DNA of 64,000 nt from Silvimonas iriomotensis (GTDB taxonomy: Bacteria > Pseudomonadota > Gammaproteobacteria > Burkholderiales > Chitinibacteraceae): assembly GCF_014645535.1 (NCBI RefSeq), contig NZ_BMLX01000001.1, positions 1,047,169-1,111,168 of the forward strand, given 5' to 3'. Below, piece by piece: positions 47,922 to 56,511 of this stretch; positions within the stretch are counted from its first letter, which is position 1, and each line of letters opens with the position of its first letter. The notes below the pieces were generated by a model, which had not been told where the DNA came from, did not search any database, and saw only the letters and a list, made by a program, of their open reading frames with translations. A program made the position numbers and the translations under genes.

Positions 47922-49391
47922 TCAGCCGCGTACCAGATGCGCTTGCGGCCGCTGCCGGTACAGGTCGCGATAAAACGCCAGCCGGTGCGCCAGGATGTCA
48001 GCCCGCTGGGTTTGCGGCAGGTATTCCGCGCGCACTGGCGGCTTCTGGCAGATATCGGCCTCGTTCCCGCCGGCACACAACCAGCCCAGACGCGCCGCCC
48101 CCAGCGCGCCGCCGGCCTCACCGCCGTGATGCGTGACAATGCGCAGGTTAAGCACGTCTGCAATCAGTTGCGCCCAGTACGGGCTGCGGGCGCCGCCCCC
48201 CATCAGCGACAGCGTATCGACGGTGGTGCCCGCCTCGCTCAGCGCGTCCAGACCATCCTTGAGCGCGAACGTCACGCCTTCAAGCACTGAATAACCCAGC
48301 ATGGCGCGATCGGTCGCGTGGGTCATGCCGTGAAATACGCCCTGAGCGAACGGGTCATTGTGCGGCGTGCGCTCGCCCGACAGATACGGCAAGAACACGG
48401 GCGACTGATCCAGCATGTCGGCCGACAGTGCCGCGACTTCAGGCAGCAAGGTCGCTTCGTCGGTACTTGTTAACCGGCACAACCAGCGCAGGCAGCTGGC
48501 GGCAGAGAGCACCACGCTCATCTGGTGCCAGCGATTGGGCAAGGCATGACAGAACGCATGCACGGCCGAGGCCGGGTTGGGCCGGAACCGGTCGTTCACC
48601 ACAAACATGACGCCAGAAGTGCCCAGCGAAATAAACCCGTCGCCCGGCGCGGTCGCCCCAATGCCAACCGCGCTGGTGGCATTGTCGCCACCACCGCCGG
48701 CCACCATCACACCGGTCGACAAACCCCAGCGCGCGGCCAGTTCCGGGCGCAGGAAGCCGGACACGGCATCGCCTTCCACCAGTTTGGGCATGTGATCGCG
48801 GGTCAGCCCGGTGGCGGCCAGCAAGGTGTCAGACCAGTCCCGCCTGGCGACATCCAGCCACAAGGTGCCGGCCGCGTCAGAGGGGTCCGAGGCTTTTTCG
48901 CCAGTCAGCTTCAGGCGCAGCCAGTCTTTGGGCAGCAACACAGTCGCCGTTCTGGCGTAGATATCCGGTTCATGCCGGCGCAGCCACAAAAGTTTGGGTG
49001 CGGTAAACCCCGGCATGGCCAGGTTGCCGGCAATGTCATGCAGATCAGGCGCAAGTTCGGTCAGTTCACGGCATTCATCAGCGGCGCGCATGTCGTTCCA
49101 CAAGATGGCCGGGCGCAAGACCTTGTCGGCCGCATCCAGCACCACCGCGCCATGCATCTGGCCAGACAGGCCAATGGCGCGCACTTCGGCAAACTGCGCC
49201 GGGTGCGCGGCACGCAGTTTGTCGACGGCCTCGACCGTGGCATCCCACCACGCGGCCGGGTCTTGCTCTGACCAGCGTGGATGCGGGCGGCTGACGGTCA
49301 GCGTGGTCCCTGCGGTGGCCACAATGTTGTTGCGGCTATCGAGCAGCACAACTTTGACTTCAGACGTGCCCAGATCAATGCCCAGATACAT
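47922..49391 (-). CDS. xylB: xylulokinase
   Basis: A 489-residue FGGY-family kinase that phosphorylates D-xylulose to D-xylulose-5-phosphate. MYLGIDLGTSEVKVVLLD is the N-terminal phosphate-1 motif with Asp6. GLSGQMHG (74-81) is the XylB signature, GGGGDNATSAVG holds the catalytic aspartate, and GGGARSPYWAQLIADVL is the adenosine motif. The N-terminal ATG at 49391 has GGAGAAAG upstream. It is the last gene of the polyol operon, 46 bases after the dehydrogenase whose product it should phosphorylate. Confidence 0.95.
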   Translation of the reverse strand: MYLGIDLGTSEVKVVLLDSRNNIVATAGTTLTVSRPHPRWSEQDPAAWWDATVEAVDKLRAAHPAQFAEVRAIGLSGQMHGAVVLDAADKVLRPAILWNDMRAADECRELTELAPDLHDIAGNLAMPGFTAPKLLWLRRHEPDIYARTATVLLPKDWLRLKLTGEKASDPSDAAGTLWLDVARRDWSDTLLAATGLTRDHMPKLVEGDAVSGFLRPELAARWGLSTGVMVAGGGGDNATSAVGIGATAPGDGFISLGTSGVMFVVNDRFRPNPASAVHAFCHALPNRWHQMSVVLSAASCLRWLCRLTSTDEATLLPEVAALSADMLDQSPVFLPYLSGERTPHNDPFAQGVFHGMTHATDRAMLGYSVLEGVTFALKDGLDALSEAGTTVDTLSLMGGGARSPYWAQLIADVLNLRIVTHHGGEAGGALGAARLGWLCAGGNEADICQKPPVRAEYLPQTQRADILAHRLAFYRDLYRQRPQAHLVRG

Positions 49392-49437
49392 GCTTTCTCC
49401 TGTGTGCTGCCCAGTTTGACTGCTTGAACCAGCCGGC

Positions 49438-50823
49438 TTACTGCGCGGCCAGCCAGCCATTCACGCGCTCGACCGATTCACGCATCAGCACAACAAACTC
49501 CGGCTTGCCGGCAATGGCGCCCCATAGCATGGGATCAGCGCAAAAACGGGCAATCGGGTCTGCATCTGCCAGCATGGCGCGCGTCGCCGTGGCGTCCAGA
49601 ATGCCGTCCTGGTATTCATATGGCAACTTGCCGGCGGCCCAGCGCTGCAAGAACACATAAAAGAGCGCCGGCAACATGGCGGTCGCCACCGGCACCGCGC
49701 CGCGTTTGAAGCATTCGTTCAGCGTCGGCGCAATAAAGCCGGGGATTTTGGAAAAACCATCGGCGGCCACGCGCTGGTTGCTGTCGCGAATGGCCGGATT
49801 GCCAAAACGGTCCAGCACCACATCACGATATTTGCCCAGATCGATCGGGCTGGGTGACAGGCACGGGATCACGTCTTCGGTGACATAAGCGTAGGCCATC
49901 TGCCGGATCGAGGGGACGTGCGTGCCTTCATGGATATACGTCAGGCCGGTCAGCGTGCCGGCCCAGGCAATGCAGCTGTGGCTGGCGTTCAGGATACGGA
50001 TCTTGGCCTCTTCATACGGCAAGACCGATTCGACCATCTCGACGCCGACGTTCTCCAGCGCCGGACGGCCGGCAATAAAGTGGTCTTCTACCACCCACTG
50101 GATAAAGCTCTCGCCCATCACCGGCACTTCATCATCAAACCCGGTGGCGGCTTTGACGCGTTCCCGCACGGCCGGCACCGGGCGCGGGGTAATGCGGTCC
50201 ACCATGCAGTTGGGGCTGGCGGTGTTCACGGTCACCCAGTCTGCCAGATCGTTCTCTTCACGCAGGGCCAGGAATTGCAGCATGCCATCGCGGAACCGTT
50301 CGCCGTTGTGGCGCAGGTTGTCGCAGTTCAACAGCGTGACCGGGCCATGGCCGGCCGCGCGGCGGGCACTGAGAATGGCGTGCAGCGCGCCGTAAATGGT
50401 GCGTTTGCCGCCTTTCAGGTCTGCCGCCAGATCCGGGTTGGCGATATCCAGCTTGAAATGCTGATCCAGGTAATAACCGGCCTCGGTCACGGTAAACGAG
50501 ATCACGCGCGTCTGCGCGGCGGCGCCTGCCTCGACCACTGCGGCAAGCTCGGCATCCCACGGCACGATCTTGCCGATGGAGCGCACTGTTTCATACTGAT
50601 GCACACCTTCCGGGGTAATGGTTTCCAGCGTGTACTCGCCCCTCTGCCGCGCCAGTGCGGCCAGCAAAGGCGACATGTCCTCGCGGATATTGCCCAGTGC
50701 CAGGGTCCAGCCGTGATCACCGGCCTCGCGCAGGCGGTGCAGATACCAGGCCTGATGCGCGCGATGGAAAGAGCCGGCCCCAAGGTGCAACCAGGTGCAG
50801 GGCCCGTTGGCATGTGTATTCAT
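49438..50823 (-). CDS. dalD: polyol dehydrogenase of the mannitol dehydrogenase family, D-arabinitol 4-dehydrogenase-like
   Basis: A 461-residue long-chain NAD-dependent polyol dehydrogenase. The Rossmann part starts [21 protein letters not shown]. The catalytic signature K-x4-N-x2-H is Lys274, Asn279, His282 in [19 protein letters not shown]. The whole sequence closely resembles Klebsiella DalD (for example [35 protein letters not shown]), which oxidises D-arabinitol to D-xylulose. The adjacent xylulokinase supports this. Mannitol or sorbitol as an additional substrate cannot be excluded. Confidence 0.88.
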   Translation of the reverse strand: MNTHANGPCTWLHLGAGSFHRAHQAWYLHRLREAGDHGWTLALGNIREDMSPLLAALARQRGEYTLETITPEGVHQYETVRSIGKIVPWDAELAAVVEAGAAAQTRVISFTVTEAGYYLDQHFKLDIANPDLAADLKGGKRTIYGALHAILSARRAAGHGPVTLLNCDNLRHNGERFRDGMLQFLALREENDLADWVTVNTASPNCMVDRITPRPVPAVRERVKAATGFDDEVPVMGESFIQWVVEDHFIAGRPALENVGVEMVESVLPYEEAKIRILNASHSCIAWAGTLTGLTYIHEGTHVPSIRQMAYAYVTEDVIPCLSPSPIDLGKYRDVVLDRFGNPAIRDSNQRVAADGFSKIPGFIAPTLNECFKRGAVPVATAMLPALFYVFLQRWAAGKLPYEYQDGILDATATRAMLADADPIARFCADPMLWGAIAGKPEFVVLMRESVERVNGWLAAQ

Positions 50824-50923
50824 GATGAATCTCCTGTGTCTTTGGCGGTCTTGCGGCCGCACGCGCCCTGCCCGGCACCGTCTGGCCCGGCTTGTCACGT
50901 GTGGCGATCATTCGGTTGGGGCG

Positions 50924-52024
50924 TTACGCCGCGGCCTGCAGCTTGACCCGCGGGCAGGCGCTGCCGTCGGCGGCAAACAAGTGGCAACGATTGGGGTCGG
51001 CATACAGTTGTACGGTGCTGCCGTGCACGTATTCGTCTTCGTCCGGCACGCGCAGGATCAGGCCATCCGGCGCACCGGCATACGTGGCATACACAAAAGC
51101 GTGATCGCCCAAAGACTCCTGAGCGGTCACCGTGGCCTGAATCTGGCCCGCGCCATCAATGGCCACATGTTCCGGGCGAATGCCGACCGTGACCTTGTCG
51201 CCCACCTTCAAACCGCTGCCATCAACGGCAACCAGTTGCACCCCGCCGGCCAGTTGCACCTTGACGTGATCCGGGCCAATGCCGGCGACCTCGCCTTCAA
51301 TGAAATTCATCTTGGGCGAGCCGATAAACCCGGCGACAAAACGGTTGGCCGGATGGTGGTACAGCGTATGCGGCGAGCCGACCTGCTCAATCCGCCCGGC
51401 CGACAACACGACGATCTTGTCGGCCAGCGTCATGGCTTCCACCTGATCGTGCGTCACGTAAATCATGGTGGTCTTCAGATCGTCGTGCAGCTTGGCGAAC
51501 TCCAGCCGCATTTTTACGCGCAGCGCGGCATCCAGATTGGATAGCGGCTCATCAAACAGAAACACAGAGGGCTCGCGGGTGATGGCGCGGCCAATCGCCA
51601 CACGCTGCCGTTGCCCGCCGGAAAGCGCCTTGGGTTTGCGATCCAGCAAATGGTCGATATGCAGGATTTTGGCGGCGTGCTTCACCGCCACATCGATTTC
51701 TTCTCTGGATTTGCCGGCAATCTTCAAGCCAAACGCCATGTTGTTGTACAGCGTCATGTGCGGGTACAGCGCGTAGCTCTGGAACACCATGGCGATGCCG
51801 CGCTTGCTGGCGGGCACGTCGTTCATGCGGGTGCCGCCAATTTGCAACTCGCCGCCGGTGATTTCTTCCAGCCCGGCAATCATGCGCAGCAGCGTGGATT
51901 TGCCGCAGCCAGACGGGCCGACGAACACCACAAACTCGCCATCTGCGATATCCAGATTGATATTGCGCAAGACTTCAACCGACTCGTAACTCTTTTGCAC
52001 ATCCCGCAAGGTCATGCTGGCCAT
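50924..52024 (-). CDS. smoK: polyol ABC transporter ATP-binding protein (SmoK/MtlK type)
   Basis: A 366-residue ATPase of the MalK/UgpC group. Walker [10 protein letters not shown] is at 36-44, the Q-loop is in [13 protein letters not shown], the signature is LSGGQRQR, Walker B is [13 protein letters not shown], and the switch histidine is in [12 protein letters not shown]-terminal MOBE/TOBE regulatory domain (about 240-355) follows. The start has AAGGAG ten bases upstream. It belongs with the binding protein and two permeases of this operon. Confidence 0.93.
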   Translation of the reverse strand: MASMTLRDVQKSYESVEVLRNINLDIADGEFVVFVGPSGCGKSTLLRMIAGLEEITGGELQIGGTRMNDVPASKRGIAMVFQSYALYPHMTLYNNMAFGLKIAGKSREEIDVAVKHAAKILHIDHLLDRKPKALSGGQRQRVAIGRAITREPSVFLFDEPLSNLDAALRVKMRLEFAKLHDDLKTTMIYVTHDQVEAMTLADKIVVLSAGRIEQVGSPHTLYHHPANRFVAGFIGSPKMNFIEGEVAGIGPDHVKVQLAGGVQLVAVDGSGLKVGDKVTVGIRPEHVAIDGAGQIQATVTAQESLGDHAFVYATYAGAPDGLILRVPDEDEYVHGSTVQLYADPNRCHLFAADGSACPRVKLQAAA

Positions 52025-52081
52025 CTCAGGCTCCTTTCTCTTGACCGGCCCGCACGTACTGGCGCGGGCCGCTGGTGTCTG

Positions 52082-52744
52082 TTAATGCCAGGCGGCAAGG
52101 CGCGCCGGCAACGTCGTCATATCGTCAAAAACATCGGTTGCACCGGCATCACGCAGACGTTGGGCTGCTGCGGGCTCGCCATGGCGGGCGCCGACAAAAC
52201 CCAGCACCGTCAACCCGGCCGCGCGCGCCGCGGTGACGCCGGCCACGCTGTCTTCCAGCACCAGCGTGGTGGCCGGATCCGCCGTCAAACCCTGGCAGGC
52301 CGCGCGGTACAGGTCTGGCGCGGGCTTGGGGCGCAAACCACGGCCTGGCGTGTAGATACGGCCGGCAAACAGCGTCCACAGTCCGGCATTGCGCAAACCG
52401 GCCTCAACCCGCGGCTGGCTGCTGTTGCTGGCCACCGCCATGGGCAGGGCCACCTTGCGCAGCGCATTGCGCACGCCATCAATGGCCTGGGCTTCGACGA
52501 TGCAGCGGTCTTCTACTGATGCTTCCAGATGCATCGTCTCGTCATGTGTCAGATGCAGGCCCAGCACGCGCGCCATGTCGTCTGCGATGTGGTGCAGGGT
52601 CATACCCAGGCGCGGCCGCAGAAAGGCATCAAGCTGCGCGCGCTCCATACGCCCGGAAAGGCCGTCCAGAATGGCGGCCAGCGCCACGCTTTCGCTATCG
52701 AGCAAGACGCCGTCGCAATCGCAGATCAGGTGCTTCAGGGTCAT
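52082..52744 (-). CDS. HAD-family sugar-phosphatase-like hydrolase in the polyol operon
   Basis: A 220-residue HAD hydrolase of the beta-phosphoglucomutase/YieH-like subgroup. The nucleophile Asp9 and acid Asp11 are in ICDCDGVLLDSE, motif II is VASNSSQPR, the motif III lysine is in GLRPKPAPDLY, and motif IV is LVLEDSVAGVTAA. Its start overlaps the permease stop (ATGA). It may remove phosphate from a dead-end sugar phosphate formed from the imported polyol; the substrate is inference. Confidence 0.85.
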   Translation of the reverse strand: MTLKHLICDCDGVLLDSESVALAAILDGLSGRMERAQLDAFLRPRLGMTLHHIADDMARVLGLHLTHDETMHLEASVEDRCIVEAQAIDGVRNALRKVALPMAVASNSSQPRVEAGLRNAGLWTLFAGRIYTPGRGLRPKPAPDLYRAACQGLTADPATTLVLEDSVAGVTAARAAGLTVLGFVGARHGEPAAAQRLRDAGATDVFDDMTTLPARLAAWH

Positions 52745-53550
52745 TTCACGGCCCCGAAGGTCATGCCGCGTACCAGTTGCTTTTGCGCGATCCAGCCCAG
52801 GCACAGAATGGGCGCCACGGCCAGCAAAGAGGCAGCTGAGAGCTTGGCCCAGAACAAGCCTTCCGGATTGGAATACGAGGCAATGAACACGGTCAGCGGC
52901 GCAGCACTGGAGCTGGACAGATTGAGGCTCCAGAACGCCTCGTTCCACGACAGGATCACCAGCAACAGCGCGGTAGATGCCAAACCGGGTAAGGACGTTG
53001 GCAACAGCAGGTGCAGCATTTCCTGCCAGGCGCTGGCGCCATCAATGCGCGCGGCTTCCAGGATTTCCTTGGGGACTTCGTTGAAATAGGTAAAGGCCAT
53101 CCACACGGCAATCGGCAGATTGATCAGGGTGTAGATGATCACAAGGCCGGTCACGCTATCGAGCAAGCCGCTATTTTTGGCCAGCAGATAGATCGGGATC
53201 AGCACACCCACGGCCGGCATCATTTTGGTCGAGAGCATCCACAACAGCGTTTTCTGGGCACGCGGGCCCGGGAAAAACGCCAGTGAATACGCCGCCGGAA
53301 TGGCAATCGCCAGCGAGAGCAAGGTCGAGCCAAACGACACAATCACCGAGTTGGTGACAAACGACAGGTAATGGCTGCGCTCGAAGACCTCATGAAAGCT
53401 TTGCAGGGTGGGCGTGAACACCAGGCTGAGCGAGTACGCATCCTGCTCGGTTTTGAACGCGGTAATGGCGATGATGAAGATGGGCATGAAGATGACCAGC
53501 GCGACCGCCCAGCCCAGCACGCCGACCCAGATCGGGGCTTTGTCATTCAT
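52741..53550 (-). CDS. smoG: polyol ABC transporter permease, second subunit (SmoG/MtlG type)
   Basis: A 269-residue inner-membrane protein with about six transmembrane helices. The EAA loop contacting the ATPase is EAARIDGASAWQEMLHLLLP. The CUT1 family (MalG-like) C-terminus LAVAPILCLGWIAQKQLVRGMTFGAVK is typical. It overlaps the upstream permease and the downstream HAD gene by four bases each, so all three are translationally coupled. Confidence 0.92.
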   Translation of the reverse strand: MNDKAPIWVGVLGWAVALVIFMPIFIIAITAFKTEQDAYSLSLVFTPTLQSFHEVFERSHYLSFVTNSVIVSFGSTLLSLAIAIPAAYSLAFFPGPRAQKTLLWMLSTKMMPAVGVLIPIYLLAKNSGLLDSVTGLVIIYTLINLPIAVWMAFTYFNEVPKEILEAARIDGASAWQEMLHLLLPTSLPGLASTALLLVILSWNEAFWSLNLSSSSAAPLTVFIASYSNPEGLFWAKLSAASLLAVAPILCLGWIAQKQLVRGMTFGAVK

Positions 53551-54491
53551 TTGTCGTACTCCCCTTTGAGGTTTCTGGCGAGCATGCGCACAAGGAAGAT
53601 CGACACGATATTGGCCAGCACCACGGCAATGACACCGCCGGCCGAGGCAATCCCGATATCAAACTGTTGCAGACCAATCGAGTAAATCAGCCAGGTCAGC
53701 GTGGTGGTTTCATTGCCCGGGCCGCCTGCGGTAGAGGTGAAAATCTCGGCAAAGATCGACAGCAGGAAGATGGTCTCGATCATGATCACCACGGCAATAG
53801 CGCGCGACAGGTGCGGCAGCGTGATGTAGACAAAGATGCGCACGGAGCCGGCGCCATCCAGCTGCGCGGCTTCTTTTTGCTCGGTATCCAGTGATTGCAG
53901 CGACGTCAGCAAAATCAGGAAGGCAAACGGCAACCACTGCCACGCCACCATCACGATCACCGACCACATGGGGTAATCCGCCAGCCAGTCGATGGGCTGC
54001 AGGCCCAGGTGGCGGAATATCCCCGCCCACAAGCCGTACACCGGATGCAGCACCATGTTTTTCCAGATCAGCGCGCTGACCGTGGGCATCACAAAAAAAG
54101 GCGCGATAACAAGGAGTCGGGCGATACCGCGGCCTGCAAAGGGTTGGTCAAACAACACCGCCACCAGCGTGCCGCCAATGACAGAGATCGCCAGTACCGA
54201 GCCAATCAGTACCAGCGTGCGGCCGATCGAGGGCCAGAAAGTCGGGTCTTCCAGCAGGTATTTGTAGTTATCCAGGCCGACAAAGCCGGTCTGATCCGGG
54301 CTGAGCAGGTTGTAACGGATCACAGAAAAATACAGCGTCATGGCCAGCGGCACGATCATCCACAAAAAGAGGACGGCCACCGATGGCGTAAGCAGCAACC
54401 TGGCCAGCGGTGTCACCGGCTTGCGCCGGGGCGCAGGCGCCACTGCAGCCGCCGTACCCGCTGGCAGGGCTTCAAGAACGTGTTGAGTCAT
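53547..54491 (-). CDS. smoF: polyol ABC transporter permease, first subunit (SmoF/MtlF type)
   Basis: A 314-residue CUT1 permease (MalF-like). After a cytoplasmic Ala/Pro-rich N-terminus of about 35 residues come six hydrophobic segments and the EAA loop EAAQLDGAGSVRIFVYITLP. ATG 54491 is taken as start; the longer frame would include the repeat-like region upstream. It lies 162 bases after the binding-protein gene, separated by an unusual repeat. Confidence 0.92.
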   Translation of the reverse strand: MTQHVLEALPAGTAAAVAPAPRRKPVTPLARLLLTPSVAVLFLWMIVPLAMTLYFSVIRYNLLSPDQTGFVGLDNYKYLLEDPTFWPSIGRTLVLIGSVLAISVIGGTLVAVLFDQPFAGRGIARLLVIAPFFVMPTVSALIWKNMVLHPVYGLWAGIFRHLGLQPIDWLADYPMWSVIVMVAWQWLPFAFLILLTSLQSLDTEQKEAAQLDGAGSVRIFVYITLPHLSRAIAVVIMIETIFLLSIFAEIFTSTAGGPGNETTTLTWLIYSIGLQQFDIGIASAGGVIAVVLANIVSIFLVRMLARNLKGEYDK

Positions 54492-54502
54492 GGGACACCT
54501 AC

Positions 54503-54653
54503 GGTGAGTAAGGGGTAAGGCGTAAGGGCTGAGGCGCAAAAAACCTGCGGCATGGTCTTGCCACGGCACCTCATCCCTCACCCGATGGAGCAAGAGAGGA
54601 AGGCATCAGGAGGGCACACCTGGCCCCTCGCCTCCCTCCTCACGCCTCACGCA
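54503..54653. repeat. inverted arrays of GTAAGG/GTGAGGC-type heptamers between smoE and smoF
   Basis: The left flank (54503-54536) holds imperfect tandem heptamers related to GTAAGGG. The right flank (about 54622-54653) holds the same type in reverse complement (GTGAGGC, GTGAGGA). The middle contains a further inverted pair (CTCATCCCTCACCC). The region can fold on itself and looks like a dispersed intergenic element rather than a unique sequence. Confidence 0.55.
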
Positions 54654-55964
54654 TTACTTCAGATAACCCGCCTGGCGCATGGCGCGTTCGGCCAGCGCTT
54701 GCGATGACTTGAGCGCGGCGTCGACCGAGCTCTTGCCTGTCAGTGCGCCGGCCACTTGCTGGCCAACCACAGTACCGATGGACTGGAACTCTGGAATGGT
54801 GGCGAACTGGATGCCGATATAAGGCACTTTCTGCACGGTGGCGTCAGTCGGGTTGGCCGTCTTGATGGCGTTCAGCACAAAGGCAGCAAACGGCGCGGCT
54901 TTCTGGTATTCCGGATTGGCGTAGGTGGATTCACGCGTACCGGACGGCACCGAAGCCCAGCCCAGATCCTTGGCCACCAGCCCGATGTATTCCTTGCTGG
55001 TCGCCCACGCGGCAAATTTCTGCGCAGCGTCCTGGTTCTTGGACGACTTGGGCACCGCCAGCGACCACATCCACTGCCAGTGCGCGCCCTTCGGCGTGGT
55101 GCCGATCGGGGCCTGGGCGAAGGCGACCTTATCGGACACCTTGGATTCCTTGCCGTTGTACAGCATGCCGGCGGCGACGGTGGCGTCGATCCACATGGCA
55201 CACTTGCCGCTGCCAAACAGCACCAGGTTTTCATTGAAACCGTTGGCACTGGCGCCCGGAGGGCCGTATTTGTTCAGGATATCCACATAAGTGGTGACGG
55301 CTTTTTTCCACTCGGGCGTATCAATGGTGGGCTTCCAGTTCTCGTCAAACCAGCGGCCACCAAAGGTATTGACCATGGTGCCGACCAGCGCCATGTTTTC
55401 GCCCCAACCGGCCTGACCACGCAAACAAATGCCATACACGCCATTGGCTTTATCAGTGAGCTTGGCCGCAAAGCCAGAGATATCGTTCCAGGTCGGCTGT
55501 TCCGGCATCTTCAGACCTTTGGCATCGAACAAGTCTTTGCGGTAGTAGGTCATGGAGCTTTCAGAATAAAACGGCACAGCGTAGAGCTTGCCATTGAGCG
55601 ACAAGCCGTCACGCACGGGCTTGATCACGTCGTTGACGTCGTAACTGCCCGGCAGGTTCAGCGGGGTCAGCCAGCCTTTCTTGGCCCAGATCGGGGTTTC
55701 GTACGCACCAATGGTCATCAGGTCAAACTGGCCCGAACCGGTGGCAATGTCGGTGGTCACGCGCTGGCGCAGTACGTTTTCTTCCAGCGTCACCCACTTG
55801 AGCTGGATATCCGGATTGGCGGCTTCGAACTGCTTCGAGAGCTTTTGCAGTTCGATCATGTCCGGGTTGTTGATGGTGGCGATGGTCACGGTGGCGGCGC
55901 TGGCAAAACCGGCCGCGGCAAAGGTGGCCGCGCTCACGGCGCAAATCATGGCATTGCGTTTCAT
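54654..55964 (-). CDS. smoE: polyol ABC transporter periplasmic substrate-binding protein (SmoE/MtlE type)
   Basis: A 436-residue family-1 solute-binding protein. The signal peptide ends FASA (about residue 23). TVTIATINNPDMIELQKLSKQFEAANPDIQLKWV, the typical mature start, is followed by DLMTIGAYETPIWAKKGWL and VPFYSESSMTYYRKDLF. It is similar to polyol-binding proteins SmoE and MtlE. The start at 55964 has GGAGAGA nine bases upstream. It is the first gene of the operon smoE-smoF-smoG-HAD-smoK-dalD-xylB. Confidence 0.93.
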   Translation of the reverse strand: MKRNAMICAVSAATFAAAGFASAATVTIATINNPDMIELQKLSKQFEAANPDIQLKWVTLEENVLRQRVTTDIATGSGQFDLMTIGAYETPIWAKKGWLTPLNLPGSYDVNDVIKPVRDGLSLNGKLYAVPFYSESSMTYYRKDLFDAKGLKMPEQPTWNDISGFAAKLTDKANGVYGICLRGQAGWGENMALVGTMVNTFGGRWFDENWKPTIDTPEWKKAVTTYVDILNKYGPPGASANGFNENLVLFGSGKCAMWIDATVAAGMLYNGKESKVSDKVAFAQAPIGTTPKGAHWQWMWSLAVPKSSKNQDAAQKFAAWATSKEYIGLVAKDLGWASVPSGTRESTYANPEYQKAAPFAAFVLNAIKTANPTDATVQKVPYIGIQFATIPEFQSIGTVVGQQVAGALTGKSSVDAALKSSQALAERAMRQAGYLK

Positions 55965-56033
55965 GCTTTGTCTCTCCAAACGTTTGTACGTTGGGCGATG
56001 AACGCGGTGCCGACTACATTTTTTGTAGCCTTC

Positions 56034-56050
56034 TGACACCAATATGGTGC
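56034..56050. promoter_or_regulatory. possible NtrC-type box
   Basis: On the minus strand the site reads TGCACC-N5-GGTGTC within GCACCATATTGGTGTC. The NtrC consensus is TGCACC-N5-GGTGCA, so two outer bases differ. I found no convincing sigma-54 promoter beside it. Confidence 0.25.
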
Positions 56051-56295
56051 ATTCATCGACCCGCTCCTGCTTGCTGGGTACCGCATTGCCGACGTTGTTT
56101 TATGCAACTGCCATCAAGCGCGGCGCGGCATATCCGTCGTGTCGTTCGAGTTCTGATGACGCAAAAAGACCGCACATTAACTGCAATTTGCTGTGCTTTA
56201 ACCCCATTTTCTTCTTGCTCAAGGTCTTTGCGACTGTCAAATGCAGCAGCGTTGTCATGCCTGACAGGCTGGCAGGCCTGGGTTTTCGCCATCGC

Positions 56296-56317
56296 GTAGT
56301 GAGCAATTAATCACTAC
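56296..56317. promoter_or_regulatory. GTAGTGA-N8-TCACTAC operator of the polyol operon
   Basis: A perfect seven-base inverted repeat with an AT-rich spacer lies immediately downstream of the predicted smoE transcript start (near 56319). The position fits repression by the divergent SorC/DeoR-type regulator. Confidence 0.5.
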
Positions 56318-56325
56318 ACGAGCAA

Positions 56326-56354
56326 ATAATCAAACATCACTTGCGCAATGTCAA
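56326..56354 (-). promoter_or_regulatory. promoter of the smoE operon
   Basis: On the minus strand a perfect TTGACA is followed by a 17-base spacer, which contains the palindrome TTGCGCAA, and a GATTAT -10. Confidence 0.55.
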
Positions 56355-56511
56355 GCTTTTGCCCACATTTAGAGCAAATGCCACTTTTATGCACTTGTCT
56401 TGCGCACCACACCCGGCCGCGCAGTGACTGCCGCACGGCCGCTGAAATGGCTACAATCGGCAAGCGCCGTCTGCCGCCAGCCAGCGCCAGACCTGCATCA
56501 CGGAGCAATCG

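Larger units (their letters stand above)
55965..56511. other. 547-base divergent regulatory region of the polyol operon
   Basis: It holds no credible gene. It contains a minus-strand promoter (56326-56354), an operator-like inverted repeat (56296-56317), a CTACA/TGTAG hairpin (56014-56028) and an NtrC-like box (56034-56050). The predicted smoE leader is about 350 bases long, which is unusual. Confidence 0.5.

Noticed and set aside
55991-56299. 102-codon plus-strand open frame in the smoE/smoC intergenic region
   Set aside because: No ribosome site, cysteine/serine-rich composition typical of spurious frames, and it covers the predicted leader of smoE.
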